Of a stretch of DNA of 64,000 nt, positions 17,210-25,715 are shown one piece after another. This DNA comes from Natrinema sp046097095 (GTDB lineage Archaea; Halobacteriota; Halobacteria; Halobacteriales; Natrialbaceae), in contig NZ_CP175698.1 in assembly GCF_046097095.1 (NCBI RefSeq), forward strand, positions 2,046,001 through 2,110,000, given 5' to 3'. The notes beneath the pieces are model-generated. The model saw nothing but the letters and a program-made list of their open reading frames with translations, was not told the origin of the DNA and made no database searches. Both the position numbers and the translations under genes were made by a program. Position 1 is the first letter of the stretch; the number at the start of each line of letters is the position of its first letter.

Positions 17210-18047
17210 TGAACGGAAAAATCATCGGTGAGGAAAAAGGGGTCTCGGAGTAAGAATATTTGACAACAACTCTGTTCAACATACTGTCTCAGTTGGTTTC
17301 AAAGGTAACATTCAAGGGCATGGACAAGACGGCTACTCAGACGATCCCGATAATCGAACGGGTGACGGAGACGAGATGGTCGACCAAGCACGGGATTACG
17401 CCAAGTGGTACGTCGCGCAGAATACCGAGCACGACACAGCTCCGTGGTATCTGCGAAGTGACCGAATTGAACAGGTCAAAGAGACAGTTGCGAGTCTGTC
17501 CGAAGAGGACCTAAAGCGCTACTTCCATCACTACTATCGCCAGCTGGCTGGTGCATACGACGCTACCATCGCGCAGCCGAACCCAGATCCCGTTCCAGCC
17601 GGTGCGGCGATGAACGAGTACCGCGAACACAAACTTGACGTTTACCTCTCCGAAGACGGGAACGAGATCGACGCCACTTCCGGTGTCCACGTGATGTACT
17701 ACGCCGATATCAACGACGACCGACTCGTCTGGAGCGATAACCCGTATCCGGACCGAAAACCGGATACGCGCCTCGAGCACGTGGTTATCGACCTCGACAG
17801 GGATCAGTTTCAGGACTTTCTGGTCTATCACCTTCGCTGTCAGATCCGAGATAGTTACCTCGCCCGCGGTGAGGAACCGCCCAACGAATACCGCGTTCTC
17901 GGACCTGGTACCGACCATATGATGGTTCGGTGTATGAACCGCGAGTACGTCCCAGACTATCACAACTACAACGCCAATATCGAGGGCTATCGCGCCGAAG
18001 ATACGTTCAACGCCGGCATCTTCGCGCCGTTGTTGAACCTCTTCTGA
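17209..18047 (+). pseudogene. frameshifted cassette protein, cassette 3 gene B
   Basis: The ATG at 17209 overlaps the stop of the preceding gene (TAATG), as in cassette 2. It opens MNGKIIGEEKGV and stops at TAA 17251-17253. The frame beginning GVRIFDNNSVQHTV continues the homology to the other B proteins. The break is explained by two extra bases in a TCTC at 17243-17246: removing one TC restores a GVGV segment aligning with IGVDV in cassette 2. The rest is open to TGA at 18047 and keeps FLVYHLRCQIRDSYLARGEE and a divergent C-terminus. An internal start at 17376 could give a 223-residue product. Confidence 0.78.
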
Positions 18048-18241
18048 TGTCGGAGGCTGCGATGATTGCAACACGAGCACGGACAGAGAACCTCGCTTTT
18101 CCTGAAGCAGCCGTGGTGTGATCGGCTATGCCGTGATTTTCGGTGGTTGTTAGCAGTCCAACCGTCAAACGCGTCCAACGGTGACCGGTTCGAGGCGTGC
18201 CCGGAGCCGTCTAAATCCCATGTCAGGTAGTCGAATGTTGG

Positions 18242-18682
18242 TCAGACAACTTCGCGGTCAAACAGCAGGTGTTCGATGCTGTACTGTCCGCTCCCGCACA
18301 CGATGAGGACGAGAAACACGGCGAGATAGAGCAACCCGAGTTCGCCCCCGTTCTGAATCGGGATGAGCCCGTCTGGAATGTGTGTCATGAATTGGGCGGC
18401 GATCATCTCACCAGCCGTCAGGAGTGCGACGAGACGGGTCAACATGCCAACGGCGATAAGGAACCCGCCGACTAACTCGAGGATGCCAGCGACGCCGTAC
18501 AGACTGACCAGCGAGACGGTCCCTCCGCTTCCATCGACCCCACCGAAGAGACCGAACAGTTTCTGAACACCGTGTTGCATGAACAAGAGTCCGACGAAAA
18601 TACGAACCGCTGAGTAGAGCTCTTCTTCGTACGATTCCACCACCTGACCGATCAATGCGACCATACTCACTGTCGAATCCAT
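18242..18682 (-). CDS. DoxX family membrane protein
   Basis: The 146-residue protein has four membrane segments. The DoxX/DoxD pattern is visible in VRIFVGLLFMQHGVQKLFG and GILELVGGFLIAVGMLTRL. The start at 18682 (MDSTVSM) is chosen; an ATG at 18664 is an alternative. The longer upstream frame is not hydrophobic and overlaps the divergent gene. DoxX proteins are quinone- or redox-associated membrane proteins whose archaeal relatives are mostly uncharacterised. The gene is convergent with the cassette island and has ordinary haloarchaeal codon use, so it probably marks the island's right border. Confidence 0.85.
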   Translation of the reverse strand: MDSTVSMVALIGQVVESYEEELYSAVRIFVGLLFMQHGVQKLFGLFGGVDGSGGTVSLVSLYGVAGILELVGGFLIAVGMLTRLVALLTAGEMIAAQFMTHIPDGLIPIQNGGELGLLYLAVFLVLIVCGSGQYSIEHLLFDREVV

Positions 18683-18868
18683 CTCTTGATTAATAATTAG
18701 TAGATAATGGTACGATTTGGCCGATCTGGGGTAGCACCAAGAGGCTTCGCGCATATCGATCCACGACACGATCGCGACGTTCGCGGCGTCGGCGGGGGGA
18801 GCAACTCGTGCCTGCAGTACGCTTTTGCTCTCGAGTCGGATAGGGTGACCAACTGCGAGCACCGACCG

Positions 18869-20269
18869 ATGACTACCGATTCGCGGTCCGACGAGGGCTT
18901 CGTCCCGTTCTTTCGTCGGTACACGAAGACGTGGGTCCACGCGGTCGCGACCGCCGGCCTGACCGCGTTCGGAACGCTGACGATCGTTCACCGCTGGTTC
19001 GTCGTCCTCGCGCTGGCGTCTTACGTCGTGCCGCCGATCGTACTCTACTTGCGAGAACCGGCGGCGGATCAAGACGAGGGGACTCGCGCTACGGCCCAGC
19101 CGACCGAGTCACCCTCGACGGACGAGACGACGGATGCAGCGAGGGAGACGACGGATGCATCGGCCGCTCGAGGGGCGAGGTCGGAGCCCGAATCGCTCGA
19201 GTGGGCCGAGACCGGGGCCGACGCGAAAGCGGGGGACGCTACCGACACCCGGCCAACAGGCGGGCCCGATACTGCATTCAGCGGCGCGACGGCCGATTCG
19301 ACGGGAGACCGTCGCGATGCCGATCCGCAGAACGACGGTGAATCGTCGACCGATCGAATGACCGACGACGAACGCCCCCGTCACTGGGAGGTTGTCGACA
19401 TTTCCGTCGGGGCGACCCTTCGCGACGTCTGCGTGACCGAAGCAGGGTCGGTCTACGCGACGGGCGACGGCGGACTGGTACTCGCCGCGGCTCCCGCCGA
19501 TGACGGAACCGACTGGACGGTCGCGCTCGAGGACGGGCCGGCCGCCGCGGGGGCCGACCTCCGCGGGGTCGACGCGACGGCCGACGGCGACGCCGTCTGG
19601 ATCGCCGGCGACGGCGGTGCGCTGGCCAGGCTCGAGGCCGAGAGCGGTCGCCACACCGACTACACGGCACCGGCGGGGATCACCGACAACTGGCTGGGAA
19701 TCGCCGTCTGCGGCGCGAGCGGTGACGAGACGGTTCTTTTGATCAACGGCTCCGGCGCGGTCTGTCGCGGGCGGTACCGCGACGGCGAGCCCTCGTGGGA
19801 GGACCCGGTCAAACCCGGCGGCGGTTCGAGCCTGAGTGCGATCGCTCTCGCGGACGCGTCGATCGGCTACTGTTGTGATACGAACGACGGCGTCTTCGAG
19901 ACGACCGACGGCGGCCGCTCCTTCGAGGAGATAGGGCCGGTCGGTGCCGACGGGACGCTTGAGGCCGTCGCGACGCTGGGCCGCCAGGACTGTCTGGTGA
20001 GCGCGGACGACGGCGTCGTCCACCGATACGGCGGCGGGACGTGGACGCCGGAGCGGGTCGCCGACGGCGCGCTGCCGGGGCTGGCCCGCCGCGAGGGCGA
20101 GACGCTCGCCTGCAGCGCCGACGGGGAGATCTACGAGCGGACCGACGCGGCCGAGTGGACGCAGGCGGACGCGGACGCGTCGGCGTCGCTGCTGGCCGTG
20201 TCGATTAGGTCCGCCGGCGACCGGGCGGTCGCGGTTGGCAACGAGGGGACCGTCCTCGAGCGGCGATGA
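18869..20269 (+). CDS. membrane-anchored beta-propeller protein (Ycf48/BNR-like)
   Basis: This 466-residue protein has two N-terminal membrane helices (about 18-34 and 36-54). An acidic, Thr/Asp-rich linker of about 100 residues follows, then a beta-propeller. Each blade repeats a pattern like VYATGDGGLVLAA, VWIAGDGGALARL and AVAVGNEGTVLERR, as in Ycf48/BNR-type propellers. The start at 18869 (MTTDSRSDEG) gives a charged start before the first helix; the upstream frame lacks coding character. The propeller is probably a binding platform on one membrane face. No partner is evident. Confidence 0.7.
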   Translation: MTTDSRSDEGFVPFFRRYTKTWVHAVATAGLTAFGTLTIVHRWFVVLALASYVVPPIVLYLREPAADQDEGTRATAQPTESPSTDETTDAARETTDASAARGARSEPESLEWAETGADAKAGDATDTRPTGGPDTAFSGATADSTGDRRDADPQNDGESSTDRMTDDERPRHWEVVDISVGATLRDVCVTEAGSVYATGDGGLVLAAAPADDGTDWTVALEDGPAAAGADLRGVDATADGDAVWIAGDGGALARLEAESGRHTDYTAPAGITDNWLGIAVCGASGDETVLLINGSGAVCRGRYRDGEPSWEDPVKPGGGSSLSAIALADASIGYCCDTNDGVFETTDGGRSFEEIGPVGADGTLEAVATLGRQDCLVSADDGVVHRYGGGTWTPERVADGALPGLARREGETLACSADGEIYERTDAAEWTQADADASASLLAVSIRSAGDRAVAVGNEGTVLERR

Positions 20270-20350
20270 ACACGGGCAAGCGTAGCTATCCCTATAATCC
20301 GAATATACGGACTAGAAAAAGTTTAAACTGATAAACAGGTTGTTAGATAG

Positions 20351-21565
20351 ATGTCTCTCCACTCACGGTGGCAGTTTCTCACCGGTGCCGTCGGCATCGG
20401 GACGATGAGTATCTCTGGCTGCCTCTCGGGACGCAGCACGAACGGATCGTGTTCGGACGGACGATTTCAGTATTCTTCGGATGTCTCTCTCGACGGAACG
20501 GAAGCGTGGCCGATGTACCGGTACGACGCGGCGAACTCCGGCTACAACCCGGACGCACAGGGGCCGAAAACCGGCGTCGAGACGGCCTGGCGGTACAGCG
20601 CCTGTTCCGAGGCCGACTCGAGGATCGCCGTCAGCGACGGCCGCGTGTACGCGGGCGGAGCCGTCTTCGACGGTCGTACGGGAGAGCGGATACGCGGGGA
20701 GTGGTTCGAGTCGAGCGGTAGCCCGTCAGTCGTCGATGGGACGGTATACGTCACCGGGAACGGACTCGAGGCTCGGAGCGCTGCGACCGGTGACGAACGG
20801 TGGGCGTTCCGACCGAACCGTGGCGGCGGAATCCTTTCGGCACCGACTGTGGCGGCGGATACCGTCTACGTGCCCGGCAGTAACACCGTGTTGTACGGCA
20901 TCGATGCTGCCACGGGCGACGAACGATGGCGGTTCGAGACCGAGGGACGAATCGAAACGACGCCGGCGGTTTCCGACGGCACAGTGTACGCCGTCGACAA
21001 GACGAATACGCTCTACGCGATCTCGGCCGAGACGGGCGAGAAACGCTGGCGAGCGAATCAGGACGTCGACTGCTGGCGGTCTGCACCCGCCGTCGCGAAC
21101 GATCGGCTGTTCCTCGGTTCGTGTGACCGGACGGTTCGCGCGGTCGACACCGCGGACGGATCGACAGTCTGGCAGCAAACAAACGAGATAGACGTTCCGA
21201 TCCGTCGACCAATCGCAGCCACCGAGATGACTGTCTTTGCGGCCGGGGACGACGGGACCGTCGTCGCCCTCGACGCCGCGACTGGTCGGCTCGAGTGGCG
21301 TCAGACCGTCGATGCGTACGAACTCGGTGCGCCGGTCGTCGCCGACGAGGTCGTCTACGTGGGCGAACCATCTCGAGGTCCGTCAGGGAAGTTGTTCGCA
21401 CTCGATGTGGGGGACGGCACCGTCCGGTGGCAGTTCGCGACTCGAGCCGTCGACTTCGGCGACTATACGAGGGCCGGGATCACGCACGGGCCGGTCGTCT
21501 TCGATGGAGTCGTATACGCGTCGACGGCTCCCGGTGATCTCTACGCGTTACTCGAACACCAGTGA
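20351..21565 (+). CDS. PQQ-like beta-propeller lipoprotein
   Basis: The 404-residue protein has a short hydrophobic N-terminus ending in a lipobox (SISGC, Cys24). About seven PQQ/BamB-like repeats follow, such as LYGIDAATGDERWRF, LYAISAETGEKRWRA and VVALDAATGRLEWRQ. No twin arginine is seen (SRWQFLTG), so the export route is uncertain. Haloarchaeal homologues are annotated as outer membrane protein assembly BamB-like or PQQ-binding repeat proteins. In a monoderm archaeon it most likely acts as an extracellular scaffold. An AT-rich stretch around 20290-20345 probably carries its promoter. Confidence 0.82.
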   Translation: MSLHSRWQFLTGAVGIGTMSISGCLSGRSTNGSCSDGRFQYSSDVSLDGTEAWPMYRYDAANSGYNPDAQGPKTGVETAWRYSACSEADSRIAVSDGRVYAGGAVFDGRTGERIRGEWFESSGSPSVVDGTVYVTGNGLEARSAATGDERWAFRPNRGGGILSAPTVAADTVYVPGSNTVLYGIDAATGDERWRFETEGRIETTPAVSDGTVYAVDKTNTLYAISAETGEKRWRANQDVDCWRSAPAVANDRLFLGSCDRTVRAVDTADGSTVWQQTNEIDVPIRRPIAATEMTVFAAGDDGTVVALDAATGRLEWRQTVDAYELGAPVVADEVVYVGEPSRGPSGKLFALDVGDGTVRWQFATRAVDFGDYTRAGITHGPVVFDGVVYASTAPGDLYALLEHQ

Positions 21566-21776
21566 ACCGTTTCGGAGTCGTTTCGAGAACGAATCGATGA
21601 GGTCGTGCTAGAATCGATCGCTTACAGTCGGATTCCGGAAACAGTCCACGGATCTGTCGAAATCGGCGTATTCAGGGCCAACTGGTATTCCCGTCTCGAG
21701 CGAAGGTCCACCCGTCACAGCCACGCTGCGGGTCGCTCGAGTTCACCTCGCAGCCGGGCGTGAAACGGCCTCAACT

Positions 21777-22904
21777 ATGAGTACGTCACCACGAGCGGCG
21801 ACGCGACGGACCGTCCGCGCGTTCGAGCCCGCCGATCGAGCGACGTTCTTATCGCTGTACAAGACCGTGTTCGGCCGCGAGAGAAGTGCCGACTGGTTTC
21901 GCTGGAAGTTTCGCGAGAACCCGTTCGCCGACCACGTCCCGATCGTCGTCGCGACCGTCGACGGCGAGCCGGTCGGTTTCAGGTCGTTTTTCGCCCAGGA
22001 GATGCGGCTCAGCGGCGTCGTTCGGACCGCGTTCCAGCCCTGTGATACGATGGTCCACGCCGACCATCGCGGCCGAGGTCTGTTCGGCCGGATGAACGAC
22101 CACGCCATCGAGCGCTACCGCACCGGCGAGCCGTCGTTTTTCTTCAACTTCCCCAACGAGCACTCGAAACCCGGCAACCTCGCGCACGGCTGGCAGGAGA
22201 TCGGGACGGTGCCGGCCTACTACCGCCCGCAAAACCCCATCGGCGCACTCGGGGATCGAACCGACGCCGACTCGTCGTCGCCCGCTACCGACCCACGAGC
22301 GGCCGACGGCCGGCGGATCGCCGCGCTCGCGGACGCTCTCGAGGGCGCGATCGCGACCTCCCACCGGGCCGGCGATAGACTGCTTGTCGGCTCCGACGGC
22401 GACCTCGAGATCGAGCGCTACGAGACGCCGCCGGCCGACGTTCTCGAGACGGTCTACCGACGCTCGATCCCCGACGCGGTTCACACGAACCGCACCGCCG
22501 CGTTCTACCGCTGGCGGTTCGCGAACCCCGCTCGGACGTACGCGGCCTACGTCGCCCAGCGGGACGGCGAGCCCGTCGCCGCGCTCGTTACCTCGAGCAC
22601 CGACGAGTACGCGCGGATCGTCGAGACCCTTCCGCGGACGCTTGAGGAGGGAGCGGCGATAGAGCGCCTGCTCGTGGCCGCGCTCGACGATCACGCGGAC
22701 CGCGGCTACGTCGAGGCGTTTGGGGAGACGCTGCCGGCCCCGCTCCGGTACCGGTTCTATCCGGATACGCGCTTGCCGCTGTCGGCGCTGCTGCGGCCGA
22801 CCGCGCGGACGCTGCTCGCACGCGACCTCGGCGACGAGCTGGGCCTCGAGTTGAGTTCGGTCGAGGCGTGGTCGTTTTCGCGGCTCGATCTGGACACGAC
22901 GTGA
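21777..22904 (+). CDS. GNAT family N-acetyltransferase
   Basis: The 375-residue protein has a GNAT fold at about 12-150. FRENPFADHVPIVVATVDGE starts the central sheet, and the acetyl-CoA loop is HADHRGRGLFGRM. A second, divergent GNAT-like half follows (about 200-360, RDGEPVAALVTSSTD). Such double-GNAT proteins are common in haloarchaea, where substrates are mostly unknown. The start is the first ATG after a 210-base gap. Nothing nearby indicates a pathway. Confidence 0.8.
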   Translation: MSTSPRAATRRTVRAFEPADRATFLSLYKTVFGRERSADWFRWKFRENPFADHVPIVVATVDGEPVGFRSFFAQEMRLSGVVRTAFQPCDTMVHADHRGRGLFGRMNDHAIERYRTGEPSFFFNFPNEHSKPGNLAHGWQEIGTVPAYYRPQNPIGALGDRTDADSSSPATDPRAADGRRIAALADALEGAIATSHRAGDRLLVGSDGDLEIERYETPPADVLETVYRRSIPDAVHTNRTAAFYRWRFANPARTYAAYVAQRDGEPVAALVTSSTDEYARIVETLPRTLEEGAAIERLLVAALDDHADRGYVEAFGETLPAPLRYRFYPDTRLPLSALLRPTARTLLARDLGDELGLELSSVEAWSFSRLDLDTT

Positions 22905-22994
22905 CTGGCCGGAACGGGGTCGCCGTGCCGACGCGATGTCCTCCGTGCGATCGGATCGGTCACTGTTATTGCCGTCGAACCCGGAGCGACGACC

Positions 22995-25517
22995 GTGAGC
23001 GATCGACGCACGGAGAGCGACCGGCGCGAGCGCTGTCGGCTATGTGAAACGCTGCTCTCGGCGTCCGCCGATGACCCGGGCTCGGACGGCTTCTGTTCGC
23101 CCGGCTGTCGCGACATCGCAGCCGAGTACGGCGCGAGCGACGGCGATAGCGACGCTGATGCTCGAGACGATGGTGTGGGAAACACCGTCGACCGGACGGA
23201 CGATCGGCGCGACGAGCCGGACGGGATGACCGGCACCTTCCTCCGGATCGACGGCATGCACTCGGCGACTTGCGAGGCGTTTCTCGAGTCGGTCGCCGAG
23301 GGTCGCGACGGCGTGACCAACGCCGAAGCGAGCTACGTCACGGAGACGGTTCGGGTCGATCACGATCCGGAGCGGGTCTCGCCGGCCGACCTCGAGGACG
23401 CGTTGAGCACCGTCGGTTACACGGCCTATCTGCGAGAGGAGGCCACTGCCGACGACGAGACCGGCGGCACGCGCCGCTCTCGCGAGATGTCCGGCCTGCG
23501 AAAGCGCCGCGCCGACGATATGCTCGAGATGCGGTACGTGGTGGGCGTCGTCTTCGGCTCGTTTCTCCTGTTGCCGTTCGTGGCGGTGTTTTACCCGATG
23601 TATCTCACCTCGTTTACCGACTGGGGTGCGATCGCGCACTTCGAGGGTGCGTTTACCGGCTTCAGCGGCTCGCTGTATCTCCCGCTGTTCGTCGTGCTAA
23701 CGGGCGCGATCGTCTACCTGACCGGCGGCCCGCTGCTCCGGGGTGCGTACGTCAGCCTGAAGCTGCGACGGCCAACGACGGACCTGCTCGCAGCGCTGAC
23801 GATCTGTAGCGCCTACGTCTACGCCGCGATCGTCTCTACTCTCGGCCGGACCGATGTCTACTTCGACCTGACGATCCTCGTCGCCGCGCTCGTGATGGGG
23901 GCGATCTACTACGAGTCGACGGTCAAGCGCCGCGCGGCCGACCGGCTGACCGACCTCACCGTCTCGCAGGTCGACACGGCTCGGCTGTACGCGTCGGACG
24001 GCTCGACGACCGAACTCCCCGTCGCCGACCTCGAGTCGGGCGATCGGGTGCTCGTTCGCGAGGGCGAGCGCATCCCCGTCGACGGGACCCTCGCTGAGGG
24101 CGAGTGTGCGGTCGACGAGGCCGTCGTCACGGGCGAGTCGCTGCCGGTCACGAAACGCGTGGGCGACGCGGTGGTCGGTGGGTCGGTCGTCACCACCGAT
24201 GCGGCAGTCGTCGACGTCGGCGAGCGGACGACGAGCAGCATCGAGCGACTCACACAGGTCGTCTGGAACGTCCAGAGTGCTGACCACGGCGTCACGCGGC
24301 GGGCCAACGAGCTCGCCGCGACGCTCGTCCCGATCGTCCTCGCCACCGCGGTCGCCGTCGGCGCGGGGTCGTTCCTCCTCGGCGCTAGTCCGGTGGCGAC
24401 CGCCCTGGCGGCCTGCATGGCGATCATGGTCGTCAGCCCGTGGGCGCTTGGCTTTGCGACGCCGTACACCGTCGCCGCGAGCCTTCAGGCGGCTCTCGAT
24501 CGGGGGATCGTCGTCTTCGATGAGACGATATTCGAGCGCCTGCGCGCTGTCGACACCGTCGTTTTCGACAAGACCGGCACGCTCACCACCGGCGAGATGA
24601 CCGTCCGCGAGGCAGACGCGCCCGACGACCTGCTCGCGGCCGCGGCCGCCTTAGAGCGGCGTGCGGCCCACCCGGCCGCGGCGGCGATCGCCGCGGCGTT
24701 CGACGGTGGCGGTAGCGGTGGCGGTGACGCGGACACGGAGACGCGAGCGGACGGCGGGTCCACCGCTCTCCCCGAGACGGAAGTCACGGACTTCCACACT
24801 CACGCGACCGGCGTCGAGGGGACCGTCGACGGCCGGACGGTGCTGGTCGGCCACCCCGACCTCTTCCGGGAGCGCGAGTGGGCGCTCAGCGACGCTCTCA
24901 CGGCGCGACTCGAGCGCGCTCGAGCGGCCGGTCGGCTCCCGGTCGTCGTCGGCCGGGACGGCGAGGCGGAGGGGCTCGTGGTCGTCGGCGACGACCCCCG
25001 AAAGGGGTGGGACGAGACGATCGCGGCGCTGGATGACGACGGCGTCGACGTCGTGGTACTGACCGGCGACGAGGGGGCGTCCTCCGAGGCCTTCGCGGAG
25101 CATCCGGGCGTCGATCACGTCTTCGCGGGCGTCTCGCCCGACGCGAAGACGGCGGCCATTAGGCGGATGCGAACCGATACCCGCGTCGCGATGGTCGGCG
25201 ACGGAACGAACGACGCGCCCGCACTCGCGGCGGCCGACCTGGGCATCTCGCTGGGCAGTGGCACCGCACTCGCCGCCGACGCGGCCGACATTGCGATCGC
25301 AGACGACGATCTGGCCGCGGTCGAGCGAGCGTTCGCGCTGGCGACGACGGCCCGCAAGCGCCTCCGGCAGAACGTCGGGCTCTCGTTCGCCTACAACGCG
25401 ATCGCCATCCCATCGGCCGCGCTCGGAATCGTAAATCCGCTGGTGACGACCGTCGCCGTCGCGGTCGGCTCCCTGCTCATCGTCGGGAACGCGGAACGAT
25501 CACTGCTCGAGGACTGA
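22995..25517 (+). CDS. heavy-metal P-type ATPase, CcoI/FixI-like architecture
   Basis: This 840-residue protein starts at GTG 22995. It has an N-terminal cysteine cluster (CRLCETLL...CSPGC) like the metal-binding domain of CcoI-type copper ATPases, then an HMA-like domain in which GMHSATC keeps only one cysteine. Six to eight membrane helices follow. The membrane metal site reads SPWALGFATP instead of CPC. TGES actuator, DKTGTLTTG phosphorylation and GDGTNDAPALAAADLG hinge motifs are intact. It should be an active ATP-driven metal pump, but metal specificity cannot be inferred from the usual CPC rule. CcoI homologues supply copper to cytochrome oxidase. Confidence 0.85.
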   Translation: MSDRRTESDRRERCRLCETLLSASADDPGSDGFCSPGCRDIAAEYGASDGDSDADARDDGVGNTVDRTDDRRDEPDGMTGTFLRIDGMHSATCEAFLESVAEGRDGVTNAEASYVTETVRVDHDPERVSPADLEDALSTVGYTAYLREEATADDETGGTRRSREMSGLRKRRADDMLEMRYVVGVVFGSFLLLPFVAVFYPMYLTSFTDWGAIAHFEGAFTGFSGSLYLPLFVVLTGAIVYLTGGPLLRGAYVSLKLRRPTTDLLAALTICSAYVYAAIVSTLGRTDVYFDLTILVAALVMGAIYYESTVKRRAADRLTDLTVSQVDTARLYASDGSTTELPVADLESGDRVLVREGERIPVDGTLAEGECAVDEAVVTGESLPVTKRVGDAVVGGSVVTTDAAVVDVGERTTSSIERLTQVVWNVQSADHGVTRRANELAATLVPIVLATAVAVGAGSFLLGASPVATALAACMAIMVVSPWALGFATPYTVAASLQAALDRGIVVFDETIFERLRAVDTVVFDKTGTLTTGEMTVREADAPDDLLAAAAALERRAAHPAAAAIAAAFDGGGSGGGDADTETRADGGSTALPETEVTDFHTHATGVEGTVDGRTVLVGHPDLFREREWALSDALTARLERARAAGRLPVVVGRDGEAEGLVVVGDDPRKGWDETIAALDDDGVDVVVLTGDEGASSEAFAEHPGVDHVFAGVSPDAKTAAIRRMRTDTRVAMVGDGTNDAPALAAADLGISLGSGTALAADAADIAIADDDLAAVERAFALATTARKRLRQNVGLSFAYNAIAIPSAALGIVNPLVTTVAVAVGSLLIVGNAERSLLED

Positions 25518-25715
25518 CCGACCGACAGCGGCTGCCGTTTCCGATACGAGTTCGTCGTCTCCTCCCAATACGCCGGGCCGTCACCGTGAGACGAGCAACC
25601 AGTAGTTCGGTCGGCGATCGCTGAGTGCTGCATTCGACGCCGCGTCTGCGCATCTCCGAACCGATCCGCCACAGCCCTTATACCATATGCGGGATACCAT
25701 ACTGGAGATCCGACT

